From NCBI GenBank assembly GCA_948474755.1, contig CAOLHI010001010.1, forward strand, positions 62,001-126,000: a stretch of 64,000 nt of DNA. The letters run 5' to 3'. Position 1 is the first letter of the stretch, and every line of letters starts with the position of its first letter. The position numbers and the translations under genes were made by a program. Positions 49,301-61,700 of the stretch are shown here, piece after piece. The notes beneath the pieces were generated by a model that worked only from the letters and a program-made list of their open reading frames with translations, did no database searches and had not been told where the DNA came from. This DNA is from Ctenosaura bakeri (Eukaryota; Chordata; Lepidosauria; Squamata; Iguanidae).

Positions 49301-52300
49301 CATGGTCTCTAGCTGTTTTTTAATCTGCACGTCTGGTTTTAGAGCTATTTTTTTTAAAAAAGATGGGAGTGTTTAATTGGTTTTTAATTACTTAATATTT
49401 TAAAAAGTATTTTTATACATTGTGTATCACCTCAGCAGCTTCAGTCCTGTAACTGTTGATGATGCTCCTATCTGAGATCAATGACAAAGTATGCTACTTT
49501 AGTTTTTTCCCTGTATAATGAACTATCCTAGGGTTGTTTTAAATGGTATTTAAGCAAATAGCTGCTGGGAATTGGAGCTGATTTTAATGACAAGCAGAGT
49601 GCATGGATAAAGGAAATTAGTTCCTCCTTCCACTTGTGGCATACCATTCTCCATTTCTTCTCCCTACAAATTTTGCCAACATCACATCTAATTTGGCACA
49701 CAAACACACACAAACATGACTAATATGCCAGATCATCAGCCTGCTTTACATATTGTGACAGCTACTCCCTTTGTCTCTTATTTACAGAGTTTTCCCCTCT
49801 TTTTATATTGTAGTCTGCTGCAGAATCAGGAGAGGTGCATATTTGGCAGTTGGATGATGGTGCTTTTGTCAGCAAGCTGTGTCTACATGCTTTGGTATGC
49901 ACAAATAAATACTTAGTTTGTAATCCATGAGGTGCTTCTGTTAATATATATAAAATGGCAAACTGATTGACCCTTTACAGAATGAGAAATATAAAGTATA
50001 ATGTTTTGTATTTATAAATCCACTATTTGCTATTTTAATTTATGCATTTGAGATTTTCTAAAGCATGCAGGTTTAGGGGGTTCGTTTTTGGAAACCCAAC
50101 TGTGGAGGAGTTGTTCTACAGAAAATAAGAATACTTGTGATCATTCTAAAATCTTGAGGAAACTAAATGTCATTTGTTCTCTCCCTAGGTCACTGCGATG
50201 GCCTGTAGCCTGTCCTCTCATTGTGTTGCAGTGGGAACTAAAAAGGGTCATATCTATTTCATAGATGTAACTGAAGTTGAAACTCCTAGGGTGATTCATC
50301 AAGTTCTCGTTTCTGAGTTTCCTGTGCAATCTTTGCAGTAAGTAGTCTTAGCAAAGAAGAGTATGATTGTGAGCACAGGCAGAGGCCCACTAAATATGAG
50401 TTGTCTGAGGATAGTTTAGGTTAGAATTTCACAATCTTTGATACCTCTAAGGAGAAAACTTCTAGAATAAGGAAATCACACGTTTTAGGCCTTGTACTCT
50501 TCTTGGAGTACTGCTTTGCCCAGGCTTCATCTCTTCATGGTAACTGGAGGACTGTAAAGGGATAGTTCTTAGGCTGATGTCTGGCACTTCGTCATCTTTA
50601 ATTCATGTCCCACATGATGCATTATCTGCTGTGACAAAAAAATACTGATGAGCATGAGAGCCCTGGGATAGGGACAGACTAGTTCCTCAGGAAAATTTGT
50701 CTCCCCCTGCCACGTGGCGGGGGGGGGACACCTTTGCTGGCCTCCCATGAGGAGAGACGACACATTTACTGTGCGACAAAGGGTTGCATGGCAGGAGTGG
50801 GAGGGGGCGGAGTCTGCAGACTCCTTTTAGGGCTGCTCCACCCCCTGCCCAGCCTTTTGGTTGCTGGCGACCCACCCTCCCACCCTATGTTTCAGTGTAA
50901 GATTGCTGGTCGCTTCAGGGTCGGGTAGGAATTTTTTCCCCCTGGGGGGGGTTTCGCCTACCCTACACTGCGCCAAGGGATTGGGCAATTGGCTTTATAA
51001 GGTGGTGTCTCAACTAGGTATTACATAGGTCTCCACAGCCACACTGTCCTCATCCATGGCTGGTGGGGGGGTCTAAGGGTTGGTGAGTACCTATGGCACC
51101 CTTTGGTGTAGGATAAATGCTGTCCTTGAGGCGGGCCCAGGACTTGCCCCTACCAGGCATGAGCCGTGGGGGTTGCGGTTTGTGGGCTTGCTTTCCAGAA
51201 AAGGGCTGGCCAAAGTCTTAACTCAGCCTCATGGGTTGGCTTTGGGGCCCGGTACCTCGCTCTAGGTGGACTAGGGAAGAGGTCTGGAGGTGACCCTTGC
51301 CTTAGCCTACACATGCCGTTGATCCCCCCTTTCTCAGGTCATAAGTTCAAGTTCATGGTCAAGTTTAAATTCAAGCCCAAGTTCAAGGTCAAGTTCACTT
51401 CCAGCCTTGTGTTAATTAGGCATACATTAATAAATTGCCCCAGTTCAACCCAAGCCCTGTGTGTGGTCTCTTCATTTCATGGGTTGGGCAGCAATAGGGC
51501 CCAGGGGATACTCTTTCTCCCAGAGGTCTCATTGGTAATAGCCTTCCTCCCATGCTCAGTGTAAGGCCCTGACCCACACCACTAGTTTTCCTGATACAGT
51601 TTGTTCCAAGTGGTGGCTTCCATGTCAATGGGGAAGTGAATCCATTCCAAGTTTTAGTTTGAGCTTTAAAGGAGCTGTCTAAGATCAGCATCTTTTGGGG
51701 AAAGTGGACAGCTTCTTGGCTAGCTTTTAAAGTTAAGGCTAAAACCCATATGATTCACTCCCTCACTGATATGGAAACTACTAGCCCCCACTGCTGCAAT
51801 TCATCTTGCTTGCTGTTCAGCACTGTGCATAGCTAAACTTAAACAAAACTCTGTATGTGTTTCAAAGTGTTTCCCTTTTTTACTTTATTCCATGTGTTGC
51901 ACCAGATATTTCATTTTATGATACAATGAGAAGTAAAAGCTATACCCATCTCATCAATAAGCTCTGGTTGTGCATTACAGCAGGGGGTGGGCAAGGTCCC
52001 TAGACTGCCTTTGCAGTTCTCAATCCCTGCAGGAGCTTCAGACCATGTTTTTTTGCAAGAAAAGGGGTAAATTATCTGTCCTTGATGCTTCAAGGAGTGT
52101 CAACTCAACATTTAAATAGGTGGCACACCTCCTTGCTTACTCTACCTCACATGTGTCAAACACAAGGCCCGTGGGCTGAATCCAGCCCACCGGGCCATTT
52201 CATGTGGCCTTGTGCCTCTTCTGCAACTGTGGGATTCCCCCGCCCCACCCGGCAAGCCCAATCCCCACATTGTGGGCCACTGGCTGCTGGTGTTCTGAAG

Positions 52301-52661
52301 AGGGATCCAGCAGCCATCACTTGTAATCTACTTCTACTTCTGACTGCTCCTTTGTCCAACTCTTGCCATCACAGCGTTGCTGCAGGTTACCATGGCAACA
52401 CTCTGCATGGCTTGTAAGAGTTGGACAGAGGAGCAGTCAGAAGTAGAAGTAGATAGCGAGTGCTGGCTGCTGGGCCTCTCTTCAGAATGCCGGCAGCCCG
52501 GGGCCTACAATGTAGGGATTGGGCTCACCACATAGAGAGAGGGCCGGGGGCGGGGCAGAAGGAGCTGCAATGGGGAAGGGAGCAGAAAGAGGCACAGAGA
52601 GTTTCTGGGGGGCTGAAAGATGTACAGAGAAGGGCTGGGGGCAGAAAGAGGCATGCATAGG

Positions 52662-52720
<59 letters not shown>

Positions 52721-55700
52721 CAGTCAGTCAGTCAGTCAGTCTTACATTATATTTACATAGTCTTACTGATACAACTGGCCCTTTGAGGGCAACCATAATG
52801 CTGATGCAGCCCAAGATGAAATTGAGCTTGACACCCCTGCTCTACCTTTTTTAAACAATTTTTTTTTTCAAAACCAAGAGATGAATTCAGACTGTTTCAG
52901 CTTTCTTTTGTATATGATTACTTTTTTTCTTTCTGTTTTCTGTCCTCTCTCCCCACTTTTAATTTTGGTAGCCATTGTGGCCCCAGAGTGTCCTGGGACA
53001 GCAAATAAATTCCAGGACTCACCACAATTGCTGGCACCTGGTTTAGAGCTGTCTTACGTCCCCTGTCTCTGTGATCCCCAAATCACAACAGATAGGAGGG
53101 GCGGGGATTAAACCTCCCCACCCCAGCCTACAGAGGTAGTGGGTATGAGCATTGCTTGCATGTGCAGTGCACAAGCCAAGATCAGATGTGACCTTAAGAG
53201 CTGCGAATGTTATGCACTCCTGGTTTAGATGACCAACTATATCTTAATGAGAAACTGAAGAATTTGCCTCAACTTGCACTAACTGCAGAACTAAATAAGC
53301 TAAGTTCAAAATTTGCATAGTGCCTTTTGTACAATTGAGATCAGTGTGTTCATTAAATGTTATTACCAGTTGACATGTTTCAGACCATGAACGGTGCATT
53401 TTGATGTATATCTTTGTTTTCTCTTTTCAAGCTATGAACAAACTGGTCAGTTTCTTATAACATCGACTACAAATGGACATATCTTTATATTAAATGCTTT
53501 TCCCTCAAAATTATTTGAAATCCTTGGATACGTAGGTAATAAATAAAATTCAATTTATATTTATTTCCTATATATAGATGTATCAGCTGTGAATGGCAAT
53601 GGGTGATTTTTTTGCGTGTTTTTAAAGCAAACAATGCACTCTAGAAATAAAATGGTTGCATTTAAAAAATTATCTTTTTTCTTAAGGCCAAATGAATGTA
53701 TCATCTGTCCTGCATTCCATCACTTAAACTTGATTTTTAGGATCTCTGAATTTTTACTAATGTGTTGAGAAATTTTTATTACTTTGAATATTAATAAATA
53801 AATCAGTGTGTTTTTATGTTTGCACAGGTTCTACAGCTCTAGCAGAAATTCTGGAACACTGTGGCAGCAAATAGATGAATTATGTTTAGATTATTTGTGT
53901 GAATCATAATTTGAGCACTTCTAAGATAACTACTAATGTCCTAGTACTGAACATATTTATTCAGACCCTTTGAAAACATTTTTATAGCATAAATGAGAAG
54001 TAATAGACATCCACTACCAAAAACTAAAAGCTTCTAGAAACTTTTAGTAGATCTTTTAGGAATAAATGTGGTTATGATGCAATTAGATGGGATAACAGTA
54101 CAGCTCGAATCAAATCTTCCATGTTATTTTAAAATATTAAATGCAGTTGTTGGGACACAAATTTGAATCATGGCACAGCACTGGGAAAGACAGATTGAAA
54201 CCTCCCCTCTCTCCATTTTCTTCTTCTGTTCACAGATGGAAGCTGTAGCTTAAATTACCCTGTAGATCAAAACATTTAGGTCTTGTGACAAAACACTGCT
54301 AATTAAACTTGTCCTTAATGGGGAGAGGGATGCTTTGTTCCCCCATCCTCACATATTGTTTTGTTGTTGTTTACGTTGATGTTATATTATGTTGGGAAAT
54401 TGTTAAGTATGAAGAGGCCCTAATTCTTAATAAATTTTAGTGGCAGCTCTTTGTGTGTGTGTATGAGTTAAGACTTACAGTTACAGTCAGCCCTCCATTT
54501 CTGTGGATTCTGTATCCACAGAGTCAACCAACCATAGCTTAAAAATATTTTTAAAAAATCCAAAAAGCAAACTTTGATTTTGCCATTTGACATAAGGGAT
54601 GCCATTTTACTACATCGTTGTACATTGTACATAATGGGGGCATCCATGTATGTTGGTATTCACAGGGTGGGGGGGCAGGTCCTGGAACCAAACTGTAATG
54701 GATACCAAGGGCCCACTGTATAAGCTATTCTCTAACTGTGTACACCTGCTGGATTCTGCTTCTTCTATTGAAATCAGATCCCATCCTGCTGTTTACTATG
54801 TATTTTAGAAAAAATAGCTTTAGAGGGCTGGGAGACACCCCAGAGCAGGTTCTAAGTGCCATAGAGGACTAAGGGAAGAATGTCTGGATCGCACTAGCAG
54901 AGGCAAGGAGAGGCACATTGTTGGATCCTGTCCATTGTTCTTAATAATAATTTTCACTTGTTCTAGGGAAGCAGTGGACATCTTTTTTACTCTTGAGGGC
55001 TATACATGTTGATGGGTAGGTGTGGTCAGTGTTCACATGTCTGTGGGTAAGGCTGTAGCTGGCAGCAGATACGGCCTGAACTAGTGGGTGAAGGCAAAGC
55101 TGGGATGCCCTTTGGTTCCTTTTTTCTCTCGCATGCTCCCACTTTCACTCCCACACATGCAAATTAACATGAACACTCATGTAGAGAACATATGCAGGAA
55201 GGGTTATCCCTGCCATCCATTGTGTCATTCTGTCTGTTACAATCAGATTCCTGTTAGTCTGCCAAACAGTTGTTTTGGGGTCTGAGAAGTGCAATTTACA
55301 TGTGAAAAAGAAACCATTGGGATATATACCCACATCATGCACCCATCTGCCAAATGGCTGCTTGGAAAGCTAGCGGAAAGGCAGATCACAAGAGGAGGCA
55401 GCAAACTGTCTAGGGCATAGTTCACATATATAATAACTTTGCTGAAGCTAAGGCCCTTTCCACACAACAATGATGTCCTGGCATGGGGACGTGAGAGGAG
55501 CAGGACTGCAATGATGCTTTTGCAAGACATTGCCATGGTACCGTCCTTCTTGTGTCACCAGCCGGTGCAGTCATGGAGTAAATTATTGACAGATTTTCTC
55601 CATCAATGACCTCAATCGTGTGATGGTCCCTTACTTACCTGCCCATGTGGAAGGGCTGGACGTGCGCTGAAAGCGCTTCCTGCCCCAATGCAGCATGGGA

Positions 55701-58700
55701 AAGAGCCCAGCTGCACCAGGGAAGGAAAAGGCATATCCTTCGCACTCACTTTCACAGGAAGCCTGTCGGGTGCAGAGGGGGGAGTGTTTCTGTCACGCTC
55801 CCTTCCCACCAAAAGTGCTGCTGGGATCGTGACCAGAGAACGAGACAAGGTAATGTGCAGAAATGGCCTAAATAAATTTGTATCTGACTAGTACCTGAGT
55901 GAGAGATTGCTTGCCCTGTGTATGCAATTGCCCTATGCATGCTATTATGAGTTCCATAATACAGAAGATACAAAATATGACGTACTAATTAAAGTATAAT
56001 AAACAATACATTAATAGAAGGAAACATGTTTTTTTAATGCCTTGCTTGGACTGAAATGTTGACTTCTTTTCATTGTAGCATTGAGCAGTGAGATTATTGA
56101 CCTAACTTCACTCTATGATATAGAGAAGGATACAATTGAAGTAATTGCACTCCTTTGTCCACCAGAGATCAAAAGAGCAAGAGTGGAGATATTTAATCTT
56201 CAGGAAAAGATTGTTTTGGGTAAAAATGAATCTTGTATGAAGTTCTATTTTTATGTAATGTGCTAGCTTTTATTTCAAAAATCATATAGACTAATAGCAA
56301 AATTATTATCATAGTGTGGATTATTATGTTGTTGTATGTCACCATCCACAAACTAGAGGGAGAAGTATCAGTGCTCAGGAAATTTCAGGTTCTGAGTCCT
56401 AGCCTAAATGTCCTAAATGCACTAGGTGCTGTCTTATCTTGGAAGCTAAGCAGGCTGAGCTCTGGTTAGTATGTGGATGGGAACAAAAAATATCTTGCCT
56501 AAGAATACTCTATGAAATTCATGGGGTTGCCCTAAGATGACAGATGACTTGAAGACACATACACGCACCAAGAGGTGCTTAAAATTCTACAACAAAGACT
56601 TTTGCCATATATGGAGCAAAAAATGCCACATGTCCAGGCTGGGTTCAAGAGAGGAAGAAGCACTATGGATCAGATTGCAGACATACATTGAATTAGTGGA
56701 ACACACGAAAGAATTTCAGAAGAAAAACAACCTGTGTTTTATAGATTATAGCGAAGCATTTGATTGTATAGATCATGAAAATCTTGTTGTTACATTTATA
56801 GAAACAACTCAGGAGACACAGTGAATCCAGGCATTCTGATTGGAATTAGGTATTTGGTGGAACCTTGAATGTGGGGACTTAACATTGATTTGTGTTCACA
56901 ACTAATTTCTTTAGAAATAAAAAGAAAACAAAACTTGCAACCAAGGACGTAACTTCTCTCTCTTCTTCTGCTGTGATTCTTTTTCAATCTGCAGATAATG
57001 AAGAGTGCATCACAGAAAGAGGGATGTTGAAAGAGAACATAATTCGGAAACGTACATATGAATTAGAGTTCCCTCTATCTTCTCTGGTCAAGAGGAGGGA
57101 TAGCACAGTGTTAGGCTATACTAGCCAAGCACCTTTCATCTGTAAATATAATCTCAGTACAAAGGTATGATCCTATTAGACAAGGAAACTGTTGATTAAA
57201 CATCAGACTAAATGAAATCTTAATGATCTATTGTGAATTACGGCCTAGATTAGGACCACCTCACCAAAACAGGTTCAAAAGTGATGAAGTTGAGGCAAAG
57301 CCATTGGATAGATTCAGTGATTAGAGGATACAGCAGTGTACAGTAGTGAAAAACACACACAGTCCCTTTAGCTGGTAGAGGCCTACAGTCCTCACAGCTG
57401 AGAGTGTATTCAGTCCACAAAGCACAGAACTCTTGTCCCCATTCCCTCGTTCTGTTCCCTCGGTAGGCATTGCATGTTCTGCCCCCTACAGTGAAAAGTG
57501 AAGAATCTGTCTCTTTCCCAATCTTATATATGTATGGCCATGCTGCTTGAAGACGCACACAGGATGGGAAGAGGAGTGGTTATCAAAAAGGTGTCAGTGC
57601 TGTGGCCAGGGAGCAGGGTTTCTAGCCCTTTCTGCTACAAAGGATGGGAGATCTTCATTTAGCTGGGAATATTTATATTTGGGTGATCCTATTTGTTTAC
57701 ACAAAGGATTGACACAGAAGAAAAGGACTCAGTCCTGTTCCTTTGGCGTCATGTCAAATTTTGGCAGGCATAGAGACTGTGAGGCTGTGATTTAACCCCC
57801 CAAGCCAAAAAAAAATAAAAAATAGATTGCAATAGAATTTCATTCATCTAATTTGACTCTTAGTTTGCTTCTTTTACAGGTAGGCAGTCTTCTTAGTTTA
57901 AGTTCTTCAGTCATTAACAGATTAGATGCCTTCCATAGTCCATGCTTTATACACACCCCGTAGACCAAACTTATAATAATGATAGCCAGCTTTTTCAAAT
58001 GCACTTTGCAAATATTCTGGAATAACTGGACTGATTTCCCGTATGCCCTGAAAATGACATTTGTCCTATATTGGAATTGAACTCTTAGAACCTAGGTATA
58101 GCAGTCATGTCATTGATGCTTGCCAGTGCCTGTTAGCCTTAGTATCTGCCAGACACATTAATGTGGAGGATGAGACACCTTCACTCTTTCAGTTATAGAA
58201 GAGTTCTATTTAAAAAGCTGAAGGCAATAACAGAAATATCTGTGCATTCGTATAGCATTCAGAAAAAGCAAACCTGGGAACCATGAGAACTTCATTAAGC
58301 AATAGCAATAGCTACTGCAGGTTAAGTATTCCTTATCTGAAATGCTTGGGACCAGAAGTGCTTCATATTTTGGATTTTTTTCAGATTTTGGAATACCTGT
58401 ATTTGCATATATATAAAATACAGTACCATACAGGAGATCTCTGGGGAGCCTGCAAATGAACAAGTGAGAGCACAGCAGCTGCCTCCTCAGAGGTGGAAGT
58501 GGGTGGCTGGCAGGCTCCCTAGAGATCTCCTGTACAGTACTGTGTATTTTTATTTTATTTTATTTTATTTTTTGAGTACAGGTATTAGGACCCTTTTATC
58601 CACGTCTCTCAGATCTTTATTCTCTCTCCAGCTTCACATCTCATACACAATACATGTCACGAATGTACAAGACATGAGGCTGGAGAGAGAGACGCAAAGA

Positions 58701-61700
58701 TCTGTGAAATAGCAGAAATCCAAGAGTATTGCTTGGCGCAAATTCACATGTCCTGCCATTCCAGGGGTTCTCACATCTCTCTCCAGCCTTGCATCTCTTT
58801 TGTTAGCCACTTGTCTTGTGTAGGAGATGTGAGGCTGGAGGGAGACTGAGTATCTGAGAAACAAGCAAGCAGGAGTGCTGAAGCCACTACCTCAAAGGCA
58901 GAAGTAGGAGGCTGGTGGCAAAAAGTTTTGGTTTTTGGAGGTTTTCAAATTTTACATTTTAGTAGATTTGAATCAGAAGTATATGAAAGGCAGAAACAGG
59001 ATCTGAAGACAGATTTGGAAGAGGGGGTGCGGTGGTTTTTAGATGAAGAAAAGAGAACCTTTATAGATTGGGGGAGAAGATCCTTAGGTTAGCATAATAA
59101 ATTAGGATATAGAAAACCAAGAGGGCTGCAAGCAACAGTCTGCATAACGTTTAGTAAGATCTTTTCTAGATACAACTGAATGTTGAATGCTTACCTGGTT
59201 GCCTTTAATTATTTGGTGTAATCATCCTTAAATACTATTACCATCACCAGATCTGTTATGTAGTATTACCTGTTTGATTTACAGATAACCTGGAAAGATC
59301 AGCCAGTCATTTTTTCAGAGAAGAAGATACCGAGCAAACAATTTGGATGTGCTTTCCTTCATTTGTCACATCATGGAAAGTGGTTAGCTTCAGTTGCAGA
59401 GAGTGGGCTAGTTTTTATCCATGATGCTTCAAGTCTGGTAATTGTCAGAATATACTTGTCATGAAAGTTTTGCTTATCAGAGTTGTCCAGTGAATTTCAA
59501 ATTGCATATTAAAAATAAATACAGAATATTCTATTTTTATTTTGATGGTGAAATTGTGTTACTGGTTGTAGAGTCTCAAGGAGTTAGTACAGGTTAGCAT
59601 TTGAATCATAGAAGGAAAAAATAGATGGGGTTTAATATTTCTCCTGTTGGAGTGTGACTTAATGGAACTAAAGATGTGTTAAGAGGCATGAGGAGTGAAT
59701 TAAAAGCCAAAACAGGACAGGCAGAAGTAAAAAAGATCTCAGAGTTAGTCACAAATCTTTCAAAATAGATTGCCATTACTTCTGTCCAAATCAGCTGGGC
59801 CAGGAGGACTCCCAGACCCTTAAGTATCTAAGGGAGCCATGTGCTAAGCTAACACTGTCTGACTCAGGAGGTAGGTTTATCTACTGAGGAAAACAGAAAT
59901 TGGAATAAGCTAATTTGATCTAAAGGTATCAAAATACAGACCTTACTAGGGAAAGATACTATGACTAAAAGAACAAACATTGAACAGAAGTCAAGATAAG
60001 AAGCAAAACTCTAGGCAATAGGCTATTTCCTCCTGCAGTTTTTATATTTAAAAGCCCTTTTATTATTTCCACTGATCAGTTGATTCCCACTGATTGATCA
60101 CTGGCCATCTAGCCATAGAACCTTTATTTTATAGAACAAGAAGGTTCCCATGATAATACCAGTGGGCTTAGTTAATGAGACTTCTGCTTTGCGCTTGAAG
60201 GCTTGAGCCATAATCAGATAGATTGCCTAATGTATGAATATACTCCCAGAAGTGGAAGCTGCTTAAAAACAAGGAACTTCTTCACAAGATGTATCTTCAG
60301 TATACTATCACTTTGATATCACTCTAGTATCATGGCTTAATCCTAAGAAATCCTAGAGCTATAGTTGACTGTGGTACATGGTGTTCTCATCTGCAGAGCT
60401 GTTGTGTACTTTCTTGAACAAAAGTCCCAAGGTACCCGTGTTTAATTCTCATTCTTATTCTCAGGCTGATACTGAAGGGTTGTTATTGAGTTTGATCTTG
60501 GTTTGCTGAATACTGATAGCACAGGAGGTAAGGCACTGGAGCCTGCTGTTGGAGATCCTAGGTTAAGATTCCTTACTCAGCTTTGCACTGAGCTGCCTTT
60601 GTGAAACTCTTCCCTCACCATTTTTAACTGTATATAAGACTAATATATGTCTACCAATTTTGGTGCTGGTCAATGAAAATTAGGTTCTTTCTTGAGTAGA
60701 TTTTGTATACTCATTTAAAATCTAGTTTCATGTTAACTTTACCTTAATTGTTATTAAGATTATCAAGGCAAATGCATCCAACCTGTATTCTAACTTAAAA
60801 ACTGGTTTCTCTGTTTCCAGGACCCACATATGAAAAAGTGCAATGTTTCATACACACTTTCAGAATTCCATCCACCATCAGTGAAAACTCATGGGCAGAT
60901 AGTGTTCTAATTTATGGCCACTATCTCTCATCTATGGAGTTTTGCTTTCTTAAGCATTAAACATTAACACTAGCTGTATGCTAGTGTGTATATTGTTGTA
61001 CCTTCCAGTCATTTCAGACTTATAGTGACCCCAAGGCAAACCTATCACAGGGTTTTCTTGAGAAGATTTGTTCAGAGGGGGTTTGCCATTGCCTTCCTCT
61101 GAGACTGAGAGAGTATGACATGCCCAAGTCACCCAGTAGATTTTCAAGGCTAGGCGAAAATTTGAACCCTGGTCTCCCAGAGTTCTAGTCCAACACTTAA
61201 ACCAAGTAGATACAACTGAATGAGACACATTCATCTGTATTTTCTTTTCAGTTGAAAACCTTTTTGCTCAGGTGGGCGACAGATTTTATAACTAAATATT
61301 TCAGGCTAGTGCAGACATAACATTCCCAATCTCTTCACCAAAATGGAGAATCTCAGAGCAAGTTCTGGAATCATGTATGCCTTCTCTCTATTCTTTCCTT
61401 TCTCCAGAATGGACTCACTGATAAGCAAATACAAATGTTTTTTCTTCTCTTCTCTTCTTTTAAAAGGATGTTCTGGCTCATGAGTACTGCCATTCATATC
61501 ATGGACGAGGAATCAGATCATTTGCATTCTCACTGGATGGCCACTATATGCTTGCCAGTGGCTCACAAGATGGAGCACTTGTTTGTCTAAAATGGAAGTA
61601 AGTGTGAATTATTAAAAAAAAATAGGGTATGGCATAAGACAGACTTTCGGTAGACTATTGTTGTACTGTTATGGTACTCTACAAAAGCAGAAGAATGTCA

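Noticed and set aside
52662..52740. Regular repeats suggesting a CRISPR-like or satellite array
   Set aside because: They are simple (GATA)n and (CAGT)n microsatellites within a hAT element; there are no spacers.
53829..53873. A possible CFAP43 exon after TTTGCACAG ([14 protein letters not shown] then stop)
   Set aside because: It is in phase with exon 13 but ends in TAG after 15 codons and has no family similarity. The exon at 56079 joins exon 13 in phase and matches the family.
60822..60910. Open segment after CTCTGTTTCCAG that begins DPHMKK
   Set aside because: Exon 16 ends in phase 0 and joins exon 17 (61467) directly with the expected residues; this piece has no good donor and no family match.
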